A stretch of DNA of 64,000 nt, from assembly GCA_903813345.2 (NCBI GenBank), contig CAIIXF020000010.1:18055181-18119180 (forward strand), in the 5' to 3' direction. Shown here in pieces: positions 22,801 to 37,800 of this stretch. The number at the start of each line of letters is the position of its first letter. The stretch's first letter is position 1. The position numbers and the translations under genes were made by a program. The notes under the pieces are model-generated. The model saw only the letters and a list, made by a program, of their open reading frames with translations, ran no database searches and was not told where the DNA came from. This DNA is from Owenia fusiformis. Taxonomy: Eukaryota > Annelida > Polychaeta > Sabellida > Oweniidae.

Positions 22801-25800
22801 AGAGTTATTACACATTTACACTAGTCAAATAGGTAACTTTAAGTATAAATCCAGAATTTCTTTTGTTGGATTATACATGTAAATGGTTAAATGGCAGTTC
22901 TAGTCTTAATTCTTTATTGACCCTGTATATTGTAATAATACATTCATATTCATACATTTCAGAGTTTTAATGTTTTATGAATGTTAATATTTTGTTTAGA
23001 TTCCATGTAGTATTATTGATTTTTAGGGGAAGATGATAGAATAAATGATGAAACACCAGAGAAGCCTTCAGACAAAGATGTTAATGATGTATTAGAACAA
23101 AATTCAAATGCTGGATCAAGGCCTCAATCTGCAGGTCAAGGATCAAAAGCTGGTTCAAGGCCACAGTCTGGCCAAGGGTCAAATGCTGGGTCAAGGCCAC
23201 AATCAGCTAAGGGTTCAAATGCTGGTTCAAGGCCCCAGTCTGCAGGTCAAGGCTCAAATGCTGGGTCAAGGCCACAGTCTGTAGTTCAAGGCTCAAATGC
23301 TGGATCGAGGACACAGTCTCCAGGTCAAGGGTCAAATGCTGGATCAAGGCCACAGTCTCCAGGTCAAGGGTCAAATGCTGGGTCAAGACCACAGTCAGGT
23401 CAAGGGTCAAATGTTGGGTCAAGACCAGAATCAGGTCTGGGTTCAAATGTTAGTTCAAGGCCACAGTCTGCAGGCCAAGGCTCAAATGCTGGGTCAAGGC
23501 CACAATCTGCAGGTCAAGGTTCAAAAGTTGGTTCAAGGCCATCATCAGGTCAAGGGGAAAATGCTAGAGCAATGCCAGAATCTGCAGATCAAGGATCAAA
23601 AGCTGGTTCAAGGCCACCATCAGGTCAAGGGTCAAAACCTGGTTCAAGGCCACAGTCAGGTCAGGGGTCAAATGCTGGATCAAGGCCACAATCTGCAGGT
23701 CAAGGATCAAAGGCTGGTTCAAGGCCACAGTCAGGTAAAGGGTCAAAAGCTGGTTCAAGGCCACAGTCAGGTCAAGGGTCAAGTGCTGGTTCAAGACCAC
23801 AATCAGGTCAAGGGGCAAATGGAGGAGTGAAGGACAATGGTGAAATTGAGGAAACTAAAAAAGAAGCAGAGGATGATATACAGAGTGAGTCCGCATGCAA
23901 CTCAAAGAACTACAGCTTCTCTAATAGGCCAGTGGTGTCTAAATAGATTAGTGGCATGATAGTATTCAGCATGGTTGCGCTGCTGGGCCGATTACCATAA
24001 ATATCATTTGGCTTATCAGATTACATTCAGTAGAGCATAGTGCTTTTGTGTTTGGTGGCCCTCTCACTTTGGCTCACTTTCCAAGGAATGGTTTACTATA
24101 CTTCATTTATTTTCTAGATTAGACTAAGCTAGGTCAGCATGTATTCACAACCAGTTCAACCAGTAACCAGTGTTCTTATTTTTTATCTTAGGAACTGCAT
24201 ATACATATAGCATGGCTGTAGGCTTATTAGCCTGCTTTGGCCCAACTTTTCTTATTTTATGTGCTTCATACACATGCATACTGTCCTTCTGCTTATTTTA
24301 GTGAATTGGTGTTTTGAGCATTTTTGAAAATTTAATCAGAAGTACAATATTTTATTATTTTATGTTTTATTTCAGTTATCATTTGTTGTGTATTGTATTT
24401 ATTTATATTCATTTTCCGTAGCATAGAATTTATTTATAGCGCTATGCAGTAGTTTAGAATTTATTCATAGTGCTATGCAGTAGTATAGAATTTGTTGTTT
24501 CACTGGCTTTTTAGATGATGAGCTCACAGCGGCTAGCTCTGACATTGTATCAGAATTAAGTGAACACATTGTGGACTCATATACGCAGGGTTCCAAATCA
24601 AGACCCGTCACTGGTGTCACCAAAGACACTGATGCTCTCTCTGACATCACACCTGTTGACACACATAGTGTCAAAGGTGACACACATAGTGTCAAAGGTG
24701 ATGCAAGTAGTGTCAAAGGTGATGGGTCAGAAGTCAAAGAAAATGAGAATGGAGGTGAAAAAACTCTCAATCCCTTCTTTGCAACAATCTCCTCATTGTC
24801 AAGTTATTGTACTTTCCAATATTTAATATCATGAAATATCAAAACAACTAATTAAAAGTGAGAAATCAAAAGAAAATAAGTAAACTATGGCTTAGAATTG
24901 CTCTTTTTTTCTTATTTCAATGAAATTTATTTTATCAGATTGGATTGTCCCAAATCCACAAAAAATCCCAACTCTGGTTATCATTTAAAAAATTAACCTT
25001 TCATTCTGGATATATGCAATAGCGTAAATATGATAAAATATACTGTACTACTAGGTGACCATGAGGAGATTGTATGCAGGATTGAATCATTTGAGTTTGT
25101 TGTTTCTGCACTAGATGTGATATTTTGCTACCTTTACTCTGCTACCCTTTCTTCTTCATTTTGTTCTAGCTACTAAACCAGTATTTTGAAATGTAGTATT
25201 CAATCCCATTTACTAAATCATATACATGTATACTGAATTATTATTGTTCAAGCATTTGATAATGTACATATAGGGTTATGCACTTTCTCATTTTGTATCT
25301 TGCTTTATGATGGCTTTCTAATTCAATTACTACTTTGTTTTCTTACCTGGTAACACATCCTTTAACATTGATAATTCTATGTAAAAAGGTGATATGGAAA
25401 ATGTTCCCCTTCTCAGTCTGATTTATGTAACCTTTACTTTATCTACACATATTTTATGTTTATTATAGTAAAGCCACATTTTAAAGTAAATTTTATTTGT
25501 ATTGTATATATATTTCATATACTTAGTTATCTCATTTAAATATATTTTGCTCATTAAACAATATGTTCTGTAAAATGCCTTGAATTTAATTTTGATTTTG
25601 ATTATTTTTCATTTTCTAATGGCACAATAAAAGAAATCTTTGCCCATGATAATCTAAAGATTGTCAGGTCTTTAATTCAACAGTTTACTATTACAGCCAC
25701 TACAACTGATAAAACTGATGAAGGATCAAAGGCTGGAGATGACTCTCAGGCTAAAGATGGAGCATCTAAAGCTGGTGACAAGGAGGGATCGAAAGCTGAT

Positions 25801-28800
25801 GATGCATCCAAAGTGGCTGATGGGGAGGACCCTAACACACGTGGTGATGAGGCTGAGATTGCCAGCACCAGTCAACATGGGGAAGATGAGGAAAAGATCC
25901 CAGAGGATTTCTTTTATGATAAAGAAGAGCATGTATCTAAGGCTAGCACCAGTGAAGAGTCTGGCCTGCCCAATGACCTCCTTTCTTTGAAGTGAGTGCA
26001 TTTTGGTCCATTATTATTTGATCCATATCTATGTAAATGTACCCGATTCTTTACTGCAATGCATGATTTATAATAATCACTAAAAAATTGTGTTTCTACC
26101 TGTTTACTCTCGAGTCAATTGTGACTTTTTAAAATATTTGATTTAATTTTCTAGCCACTCATTTGGTTTTGACTGTCAGAAGAGGTCTAATCTCCATCTC
26201 CTTGACGAGAACACTGTGCTGTTTGCTGCTGGTAACCTGGTCCAGATACTCAATGTGAAGACTAAGGAGCAGATCTACTTACGTAGTACAAGTGGTGGTG
26301 GAATAGGGGCACTTGCTGTAAGTTGATACTGTTGGAGAAAAGGGGAGAAAATTCAATATTGTTATGTATATAAGAAATGGCTTTCAAAAATGTAGATATT
26401 TATATGATGTGCAGTATATTGCAATGTACTATACATTGCATATTTTAATTTTGAATCAGTACCTCAGTAAAAATGCGCATTTGAATATTAGGTATTAATG
26501 AGGACAATACGTTTCAATGAACTTTAATTTTCTACCTTTCCTGTCCTGTACATGTAGGTTCATCCAAGTCAGAAATACTTTGCCGTGGCTGAAAAGGGGG
26601 TCGCTCCAAACATAAACATCTACGAGTTCCCATCCCTGAAGCTGGTCCGAATCCTTAGGGGAGGAACCCAGGAGGCATACGCCTACATTGATTTTAGGTG
26701 AGTAGTTTTTGATGAGTTTTTGAAAAGAATGCTGAACATTGACCTCTCAGATTTAAAGGTGTCTTCTGAAGTCCTTTGCATAGATAATATTTCATAAATA
26801 GGGAATTACAGTAGAACCTGTCTAATTTGAACACCATTGAGAGCAGCCAAAAGTGTTTTGCAGATGTTCACATTTCGAGAGATTTTAACATGGACGTCTA
26901 TGGCTGATCAAAAAAATTTGACCAAAAAGTGTTCAGATTAGAGAGGTGTTCAGACATTTAGGTTTTATTGTAGTTTTAAATTTCAACATCCCATTCCAGT
27001 CCTGATGGGAAGACATTGGCTTCAGTGGGAGGTGATCCCGATTATATGCTGACACTATGGGACTGGAAGCAAGAGACGACTGTCCTCCGATCCAAGGCTT
27101 TCTCTCAAGATGTCTTCAGAGTCACTTTCTCTACTGAACTGGAGGGACAGTTGACCTCTTCTGGAACTGGACATATAAGGTAGGGAAACTAATCCATCAG
27201 TTTTACCAATAATTCCATTGCTAACTTTCATTCAAAGTTTCTGTTTCTGGCAATTTTAAAGAATTCAAATAAACATGTATTTTCATTCTTTTTCACATTT
27301 TGTTTCCTTACTGCAGTTCTGATTTTCATATATTTATGGACAATTTTGTAATTGAATTGTATCCCTCTGCTTTACATGTGTACACATTTCATAATTTTGT
27401 ATGTCATAGATTTGAAACACCAAAAAACATTGATCAATCTAACTTATTTTTTCCAAAATGAGTAAACACTTCAAAAGTTCATAAATTGTTTTATACTTAC
27501 TATACTTGAAAATGTTGTTTTTGCAGGTTCTGGAAGATGGCCAAGACATTCACAGGTCTTAAACTTCAAGGACAACTTGGTAAATTTGGAAAAACAGAGA
27601 TCTCTGATATTGAGGGATATGTTGAGCTCCCGGATGGTAAAGTCTTATCTGGAGCTGAAAATGGCAACATGTTATTATGGGATGGAGGTTTGATCAAGAC
27701 TGAGATATCAAGGCGTAATAAGAAGCCATGTCATCAAGGCCCAATTCAACAGATTGTAATGGATGAAGGGGAGTTGATGACAGTTGGCATTGATGGATGT
27801 ATACGGGTAAGTATGCTTGAGAAGGAAGCCAAATATTTAGACTTAAATTTTGAAATTATGGGCCCATTTTAAAGATAAGGATCAAAATGAAAAAATAATA
27901 TCAAGAGTAGAGGGGTGTAAATTGGGATATAAATGTAAGAAAGCAATTGTGAAGTTTAATCTTCTGGTTTTTCTCTGAATCATTGGATTTTTGCATATTA
28001 TGATTACAGGAATTTGTGTGTCCATATAATTCCACTTTACTCCCCATATCATATTTCATTCCTCTGTATTAACTTTCAGGTGTGGGACTTTGAAAGTATA
28101 GACACAGCTGATGCTTCAGATGCAGGTATATTTGAAATGGAACCTATGAATGAACTGAAGGTTGGCAATGATGTCCAGCTTAAGTCTATGGTAAAGGTGA
28201 CAAATATGGAGGAGCCAGTCTGGTATGCTCAGGTATGTACTGTTGTTCTGTATGTATCCATGACAAAGTACATGTATCAATATTTACATGTTGAAATTCT
28301 GCAGGCAGAAATATTTGCAAATGAAAAAAGTTTAAAATTCCTAAGCATCATTTTTACATTTCTTGTAGGATGGTAATGGCGGAATATGGAAATTGGACTT
28401 ATCATTCTCTCACACCTCATTGGCTCCTGAGAAGGTGATGTCATACCATGCAGGAGCAATGAAGGGCCTGGCGACATCTCCCGTTACACATTTAGTGGCC
28501 ACTACAGGAGATGACAGTAAGTTTTGCAAAAAGTTGATCTGCCAAATTTTGCAAATGTTACTCACACAATTAAATGACTTCATGATGAGCTAATTCTTTT
28601 GATTATATTGAATAATTCTATCCTATTATATGGATTATACTTTTCCATGATATATTTGGAATCAACTTCAATATTAAAATTTAAAATTTTATCATATTGT
28701 ATTGTTTAATTTTATATTTCTTAATTACAATAACTTGAACCTCTTCAAGTACAAATATAAATAAATACATGTACAAATAATTGAATCTACTCAATATGTT

Positions 28801-31800
28801 ATACATCTGATACACACTTCATTGATGTTTTTAACTGTTGTTTTCAGAAACTGTCCGGGTATTTGATTACAAAGCGTCAGAGACAATGTGTGAAACTCGC
28901 TTCAATGCTGGAGGATCAGCACTCATTTGGGCTCCAAAAGTGGTAAGTGGTTCATCGTACAATGAAGTTGAAAAAAGATTTTAATTCATAGCACCACATT
29001 TATTACCATTCAGATTATAATCTAGTAAATGATTGTCAGCCAATTCATTTTGAAACATATTCGAAATACTTATCCAGCTTTTCATGCTCTATGCCATCTT
29101 TGGAAATCTCAAGTTTTAAGACTTTCATTAAAAAATATTGTTGATCTAAAAAACTTTTAATCAGAAGATTAATTCATCAATCTTGAAACAAATAGTGCTT
29201 CCTGTACATGTATTATAAATTTTCCAAAATATTATTACAGATTGATCCTAAAGGTTCCACACTCATAGCAGGGTTTGGTGATGGAGTTGTTAGAGTCCTT
29301 AATTTACAAAAGTTCGACCCCACCAAGGACCCTCACAAGAAGTACAAGTACGCCAGTGAGCTTACACTTAAGCAGGCACTGAAACCACACAAATCAGCAG
29401 TGACCTGTATGCACTTAGATCCAAGTGGAGAGCTACTTGCGACTGGTGTAAGTAATTTTCAATATTCGTAACAACCCATTTGCCATTAATTAAAAAAAAA
29501 GTGGGCCTAAATTGACCAATAAGATTATTTCTTTGTATTCTTAGATTCCTCTCTTATGAATTATATGAAGAGTTTAATTTCTACCACCAGAAAGTCTTTT
29601 TAACTTATACATGTAGTTTATTTTACTTGGTGGATTGTTCTGCATCTACATTTTGATATTGATTTCATAATTACATATTATTATTCAGGATATAGAATTT
29701 GATTTGTAATTATTTGTGCATTTACATCTATCCATATTTACTTCTTAGGGTGATGATGCTACGGTGTTCTTCATGGCAGTGAGTCATACATTTGACCCAA
29801 TTGGTTTTGTAAAAGTTCCCGCACCAGTGACGCATATGCAATGGACACCACAGTCATTCGTAAGTACATTTCTGTGTTTATGTGATTTTCTTCATTTATG
29901 TAATTTGAAATTTAAAAACATCTGAACATGAATATTTCATAAAAATCTTATAGATTTTAAGGTTTTTTGTATATTTTGTCTCCAATATTATATTTCTATT
30001 TTAGTACATACATGTAATCAATGTTTAATGTTTCAAATTAAATATATATCATAAACATTAGAGCACAAACATTGATTCAGTGCCAACAACTACTATCATT
30101 AAAATCATGGTGTTCTATTTCAGAAACGCTGTGCTTTGCTTGTGTTCTGTAGTGACGGTAGTGTAGTTGAAATTGAAGCTCCTGAACCAGGAAAGTTTGA
30201 CACTTCACACACATACGAGATTGAGGGACTGAAAACAAGAGAACATAAGTTTAAAAGTATCAAATCAAGACTTCGGGTAAGTTTTAATTGAAGAAAAAAA
30301 CAGGACCTTGAAAAATGACTATGATATAAAACATTTATAAGATTTTTGCAAAATTAGTTTCTTTGCATTTGAATGTATCGTATATGTAGCATGACACTTT
30401 TGTATGTAAATCTTTATTTTTTGTTAAATCATAAGGATTGTCAACAGAAATATGTAATGAAATAATAATCAATTTCTTGTTTTAAATACTAAAGTCTCAG
30501 TGTAGTGATCTAAAAGTACTGCGTGAACAGGTATAGCACAGAGCAATAGATATTTCAATGAAAATTATGCTTCAAAATACAAGCTTGTATTATCTGCGTA
30601 GATATGTCACATATTGTAGATCAGGAATCTTCAAATTCAATGATTTTCACAATGTAAACTATCTTCTTATAAGATGTACATTTCATGATAGAGTTGTTGA
30701 ATAGAGTTGATGCCCTTTGAAGGCTGGAAGTCTAACTCTGACCCATTATACTGAAGTACTTAATTATTGCAGTCTGAAATTTTCTCTGTCAATAGTTCTT
30801 GATACAAACCTTCTTTTCTCTAAATACTGAAATTGACAAAAAATCTTTGCCTAGTAAGCTACACAAGTGAAAATTACAACTTCATATCAAAAGGTGATTT
30901 TTACTTACTTATCCAAACTGAAATATGTTCAGAAAACAAAGATTGTATCAAAGTCTATTGATTGCACAAACTATGGCTTATTTTCAATTTAGTGTACAGT
31001 ATATCAGGATCAGAGTTAGGCACTGGGCCCCTTTAATACAGGAATACAATAATGCATGATTATTTGACTTCACTTCATAATGAGTTGGGGACACTTTTTG
31101 TGATGGCATTCAAGTCACCCCTGTACAACTCCCTCCTCCTTCTTAAAAATACACAAACTCTCCTCAAATAAGGCTGAAGGTTGGGAAGGAGGGGGTGACA
31201 AAGAGTCAAGGGATGGTAATAGACCATTTCAATAAACCTTGCCACCTTTGATACATCAAAGAAGTTTTCATATATTGTCTATATTGATGATGTCATTGGT
31301 TGTAGGTAGCAATCTGTCCAAGCAAAAAAAGGATTGACTTATTGCTAATTTTGAAAAAGTACAACCAATAGCATCATCAATCTAGCCAATATATGAAAGC
31401 TTCTTTGATATACCAAAATGTGGTAGGATTTATTGGAAAGGTCTATTGAAATTTCAATTGAATTTGATTCCCTAATCATGAATCGTAAAGTATGCCAGCT
31501 AATTGGCCAGGGGTATTGTAGCTAGTAGAATGTATTACTATGAATATATAAGTCCCTGAATGAGGAACAACCCAGATGTTCACGAGGGATGTTCAAAAAA
31601 GTCTCTACAAGTGTTTACAAATAAAAAGAAGTTTTTGATTGATTTCAGTGTGAAACAAGGATCTGAGCAATCCTGACCTCGTAATGCAATTAATAATTAC
31701 TTCGACAAAATGCATGCATTTCAGATTATATTTCTTGAAGAAAATATGAACAATACTACATGTATATAGACTTAGTTATGCCATTAGGTGTTTCTTAAAA

Positions 31801-34800
31801 TATTTTCGAAGAGCATATTTATTGATACAAATATAAATGAATATTAGAAGTTTTCGAGTAATTTGTACAGTAATTTGAAGTTCTTATTATATACTAGGAG
31901 TATTTTCTTCTGTATTTCTTTTGCTGTCTCATTAGATAAAATAACCTTAATGCTATGTTACAGCATGAAGAAGAATTGGCTATTAAAGCTAAAATAGAGG
32001 AAGAGAAACAAAAGAAGAAAGAAGAGGAGCGCAGAAAAAGAGCTGAGAGAGGTCTAGAAGAAGATGAGGAAGAGGAAGAAGAAGAAGAGAAGGAGCCTGA
32101 ACCAGAATGGAAGCCATACATCCCTGAGGAGCCAAATGCAATCCTCTGTGGACTTTATTCAGATGAAGACAAGTTTTGGATGTCAATGGTGAGAATCTTA
32201 TATTTATGAGGGGCTTCATTAGCAGCTGGCAACAGGCGATTTTCTCCACTTGTTTTTACCAAAATTGTCTATCATGTTAAAAGTGTCCTCGGTCTTTATT
32301 CTTATCTATGTAAGGCATGGTAAAAAGTAAAAGCCTCTTGCAAAAACTTTAAGGATATGTGTTGATTTATATGAAGCCCTTGTTTGTGATTCCTCCCCAA
32401 CAAGATTTGAAATGAATTTTTACTTTATTACTGTACATGTAAATATCTTGTTGTAGGACAATTTTGATGCGGGGTACCTGTACCAGTGTAAGCTGGGAAC
32501 CCAGGCTGAAAGAGAGGCTAAGAATGAGGAGACGAGAGATGAACCAGTTATGTCTATACCTGTGTTTGATTCAAGTGACACGCCCATCACAACAATAAGA
32601 TACAGGTATGAAAAAGCTTATAAGTTCACAATAATCTGTATTTATTTTGTGTAAGAATTGTTTATTCATTGTTATTACTACTCAGTAGGGTAATTGGATT
32701 AAATATGATTGTCACTGACTCAGTCTTCATCAAAAATGATATTCCCTGCTACTAGTGAATCTTTTTCATTCAACCTGATATTAATTTTACCAAATTAGCC
32801 CCTTGAGGTCTTTGGTAGCTACCTGGGCTAAGACAACTGTATTAAATCACATTGTAGTAAGCCATGCCTTCTCCGTCCTTGTCTTTCTGGACAAGATGCA
32901 ACAGAGACAGATACTATGAGTATTAGAAATCACAAATGCACATTATTCAATTTTAGCTCAAGTGGCAAATACTTGATTATGGGTATGAAAGATGGCGCCA
33001 TAAGAATCGTTCCACTTCATGATGAAAACAACCTAGACAGTGTCGCCACATATTGGACATTAAACATGCATGACAACAACTATGGGCAAATCACTCACAT
33101 CGATGAAAGTTTCGATGGAAAGTATCTGTTCTCAGTTGGGGCTGATGGAAATATTTTTTCATTTAACGTCATGGATCAAGCAAGCGTTGAAGACAGAGTG
33201 AAAGAGAGTAAAGCCAAGATACCATCAGCAAGAGTAAGTACAGCATGAGTCTTCATTTATTTAGTTTGAGCTTTCAGATTTTTCATTTAAACAACGTTTA
33301 CTAAACCAGGGCGAAAAGCTGTTATTTTTGTCCAAAATAATCTCAATATGTTTTTATTATTATTTTTAATGATATGACTTGTACTTTATATAATCAATAA
33401 ACTCTAACATAAAGCTTCTTTTTTGTAATTATTGAAGCTTGAAAAAAAATTGTTCATGCTGAAAGTGCATTTTGGATTTATTTATAGGATTAGTATAATA
33501 GACACTGTTCTAATTATCATGAAAGAGTGAAGGTGAAAATACCTTCACATTCATTGTCAAATGGCACCTAGTGAAAATTTATTTTGATGTTTCCAGAAAG
33601 CAGTAGAAGAGAAGCGTGTTGAGGACATCGAAGATCCAAGTGCTTACAGCATAGAAGATGCCAAACAGAAAGCTGAGCATGATAAAATGATGCGGCTCGC
33701 TGAAGAGAAAAAAACTGATGTTAAACGAACAATTGCTCAGCTACGACGCCAGTTCAAGAAGTTAATTGAGCGTAATGTGGAACTGCCCGCACACCTAAGG
33801 CTTGATAGGAAGGAGTTTGAAATGGATCCTGAGATCAAGAAAGAGCTTGAGAGACAAACACAGGAGAAGAAAGATATCACACGCAAGGAACTGTCCTGGG
33901 AGAAAGAGAAACATAGAATAGCACTTGAGAAACTTAAAGCCAGGTATATTTTTAGTTCTCGTTAAGGAGAAATTATGATCTATCACATCCAATGATTAGT
34001 GAGCATAGATCAATGTGTTATTTGCTTGGAGTACTGTGTCTCATGATGAGAATTGATAACAGAATTGGGCTTGTTTTGATTCAAGTTTGACAAGCATTTT
34101 CCAGGTCTTTAGTTCAAAGTAGATCATACTTCATTGTTCCTCTGTTTTAGAGACACTTAAACCATCATTGATTTAAAAATATGAATTGTTTAGTTTCCAA
34201 AATGATTTTTTACAAAATCTATACTAATTTTACTTTTTGAGTCAGTACTGAACTATTCTGTACCTGGCTCTAAAATGGGTTAAAAGTGGTGAAATATCTG
34301 TCATACTATGTATCTAAAAGATTAAATGGCTTTATTTCTAGATTCAAGGATGTAGTAGAATGTGAGAGGATTGTCCTGAAGGCATTTAAAACATCACATG
34401 AGGTCACAAGTTTCCGAGCTTCAAAGTTGTCTGATGATTTCTATGAATTGAAGGCTGAGATGGAGCGACGCAAGACCACTATGTTGACCAATAAGGGAGA
34501 TATGAGTAGAGAGCACTCACAACTCACTGGTTAGTACTCAATACTTGAATACTCAATATGATTTGTTAAGTGAATTCTTTGAAATCAGCCACAACATTAG
34601 TTTGGTTTGGGTTAGGTCCAGATTCTTTGGGTTTAGGAATTTATTGTTCAGTAAAGGTGAGAAATGACAGTCCTAGAAGCCAAGATTGCTTCCCAGTTCC
34701 CACCTTAACTGAATCCATGATGCAACACCACTTAAAAATGCCGGGTTGAATGATGGACTAGGTATACCTAATGTGCACAACTCTAGTATTAATGCGATAA

Positions 34801-37800
34801 TTATCCTATCATTCATTACATAGGTCAACAACTCCAACAGAGCAAGAATGTTGACAGTCCTGATGGCATCAAAGAAGAGAAGACAGAGGCCAAGATATTC
34901 ACAAGTCTAAAGGGCAGCATGGGTGAGAGGATCAGCAAGGCACTCATAAAGGTGGAGGAAAAGAAGAAGAAACGGCAACAACGAAGAGACCAGGTTAGTA
35001 GACATCAATTGATGCATTATGGGATATCTGCATGTCAAATTGTAGTAAAGTAGGAGATTTTATAAATGTATATCATTTTTTTTTGTTCAATTTTTCACTA
35101 ATTTTAAGATACATGTATATCAGACCTTAAATGAAACATGCAATATTCCACATTGCAAATGAATAGTGAGATATATCTTAAAATCCATGAAGAATGAATA
35201 TCCATAAAATAATGCTTTACTATAAAATTACTTAGCTAAACAATGTTTTCAAAACTTCAGTGTGATGACGCATGCTAGAATAGATGAAAAAGATCATATG
35301 ATACTTGTAAATCTAGGACAAATGCATGATGGGATTGATTTATTCCAGTGGAATGATCTGAACAACACCAAACCAGATGAGGACTACGAGGACCCAGCAG
35401 ACATTGCAGCCATAAAGGAGGCCCAAGAGAACATGGGTGACTACAAGCTGAAGAGTGCTGATGACTATGTTGTACCTGATCACCTCAGAATGAATGCTGA
35501 GAAAGCCAGAAACAAACTGCTTCTCGTCAAAGACCTGGTGAGTTTAGTCTGTTTTGAACTGTAGTTCAATGGTCTTGTATTTAGTACAATGGTTAATCTT
35601 TAAGGAGCTTCAGGATTTTTTCAGGTTTTTGCAGCCATGACAATACCTATCCTAAGACTCATACCTGGTTTAGAAAACACGTCATAAATTATGGTTGCCC
35701 AGTATGAAACGCATCGATGCAAAGTTAATCTAAAATATTATTACAGATTCACAGACACAAGTATGACTTCAACCAGCGCCTGTTGAAATTACGCGATAAG
35801 AAACTTGGTATAATTGATGAGATCAGAGAGATTGTGGGCAAACTTGAAGATATGCAGAATAATCTGGAGGAAGACCAGAGAATTGCTGTGCCTGAAGTTC
35901 CAAGAATGTACCCTGAAGAAGTCCCTGAAAAGTAAGAGATTTCCTAATTGATTATCTTATTCATACCTGATTTTGGGATTTGATATTCCAAAAATTGTTA
36001 TTTTTCATGTGATTTTCATTTATCTTTAAAGCCAGACTTATTTTACTGTATGAACAGTAGTGTATAGAATATGGATTAACAGTCATATGGAGGATGCATG
36101 TATCAGCAGATGTTTGATAATCTAAGATTTGTCCTGTCTTATGTTACAAATAAACATAATATTAGAGACAGACTCTTGGGTCTTTGGGCTCCTAAAATTA
36201 TTGCAGATAAGGAAACCTGATCTTTAGTGTCAGTGAGAAATATTCTTGGGCTGAGGTCAAGATAAAAATTGTCAAAAGTAAAAATTTAATTTTCATTCAT
36301 TTTATGCCTTGGTAAAGAAGCAATCAATTTGCCGATATTTTATATTTTCATCTTCAATTCTAGGAGGTTTGAGTACACCAGAGATCAACTTTTAGCCTAC
36401 AAAGCAGAGCAGACTCAAGCCAACAATGCTGCTCAGTCTGGATTTGGTGGTGGTTTTGGAGGGGGTGGTGCCAAGAAGCCTTCCTCCCCTGGACCATACA
36501 AGAAACAGGACACAAACCTGACAGGTGTGGACAGAGGGGACACAACTCTGACCCAGGGGACAGAGGATATGGGAGAGAGGGAGGTGAAGCTCACCCCCTT
36601 GGAGATTCAGATCAAGATGGCCCAGGAGATCAGGTTAGACTCATTAACCTTAATGACACATTAACCGGTGTAAAAGGGTAGGAGGTCCTATCAAATTATG
36701 GTCTTACTTTCCATTGATTTATATGGTGACCTAAATACAACTCTTTCCCTTATTATTGTATCCACAATCAGGGCCAGTAAGGGCCGTTAAGAAAGGGGAC
36801 CATAATTTTTTCTTTTACACCGGCATGACACATTTTGTTTATTCTACATTTATTCACACAACTTTACTTTGATAACAATACACATGTACAGAATAAGTAG
36901 ATAAAATACATTGTAGATATTTGAAACGCTCACCTTTGAAGCTGTATTCATTATAAAGTTCAACAAAAGCTTGAGTTTAATTATTGTGTATGTCTGCAGG
37001 AACTTGTATGAGAGAGACAGAATGATGAGTCAGATCAATGAACTTCTGGAGAATTTTGATGCAGAGCTTCGTCTGCTACGTCATGATAAATTCCGCCTTG
37101 ATGTGGACCTGAAGAACGCAGATCTGCGTCACGTGACCTTATTTGAGGAATTGATTCTGTTGAAGGAGTTTGAGAAACGAGAAAATCTACTTACTGAAAA
37201 ACAAGATAATAAGGAACAGGAGAAGATTGATATGCAAGTTAAGGTAAATGATTCATGATATTAAGTGAAAAAATGCAAGTGAAGGTAAATGATTCATGAT
37301 ATTAAGTGGAGAAAATCCAAGTGAAGGCAAATGATTTATGATATTAAGGTGGGAAAAGTGCAAGTTAAGCAGATATTCATTTCACGTCAGAACTGAAAAC
37401 TTGCCTTCATTAGCACCCCAGATATCTTTGATATAATTCATAATTAGATTCCATGAATCTTTGCTACAGATAATGGAGGTTCAGCAGAAACTTGACATGA
37501 AGAGAAGGGACATAGAGAAGCTGCAGGAGAAAGAACGCATGCTGCATTCAACCTTCCTCATGTCCCTTGGGGAGAACAACAAGTTTGGCGATTATTTAAC
37601 AAAAGTGTTCAAAAAGAGGATCAAACGATCAAAGAAAAAAGATACAGAAGGAGATGGTTTGTGATTTTTTAGATTTAAAAAGATTTAATTATCCCATGAA
37701 AGTATCTTCAAATTACATAAAAAATCAACTATTTTTGTTGTCATGCTCATTCAGTTTCAACATGGACATTTAACCCTCATAGTTTCAGATCCTATTTCAC

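Noticed and set aside
23107-23820. CRISPR-like array
   Set aside because: The repeats are contiguous coding units without unique spacers, in a eukaryotic gene.
23207-23830. Several long ORFs in other frames of the GSRPQS repeat
   Set aside because: The repeat units are multiples of three, so all frames tend to stay open; only the GSRPQS frame connects with the flanking exons.
16900-25991. Separate gene for the low-complexity exons before the CFAP44 WD repeats
   Set aside because: The phases run without a stop into the WD exons and the summed length closes to a multiple of three; no stop or second start separates them. A cDNA could still overturn this.
35261-35348. Upstream acceptor for CFAP44 exon 25 at 35260
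   Set aside because: In the phase left by exon 24 it reads a TAG after five codons; the acceptor before 35349 gives [16 protein letters not shown] in frame.
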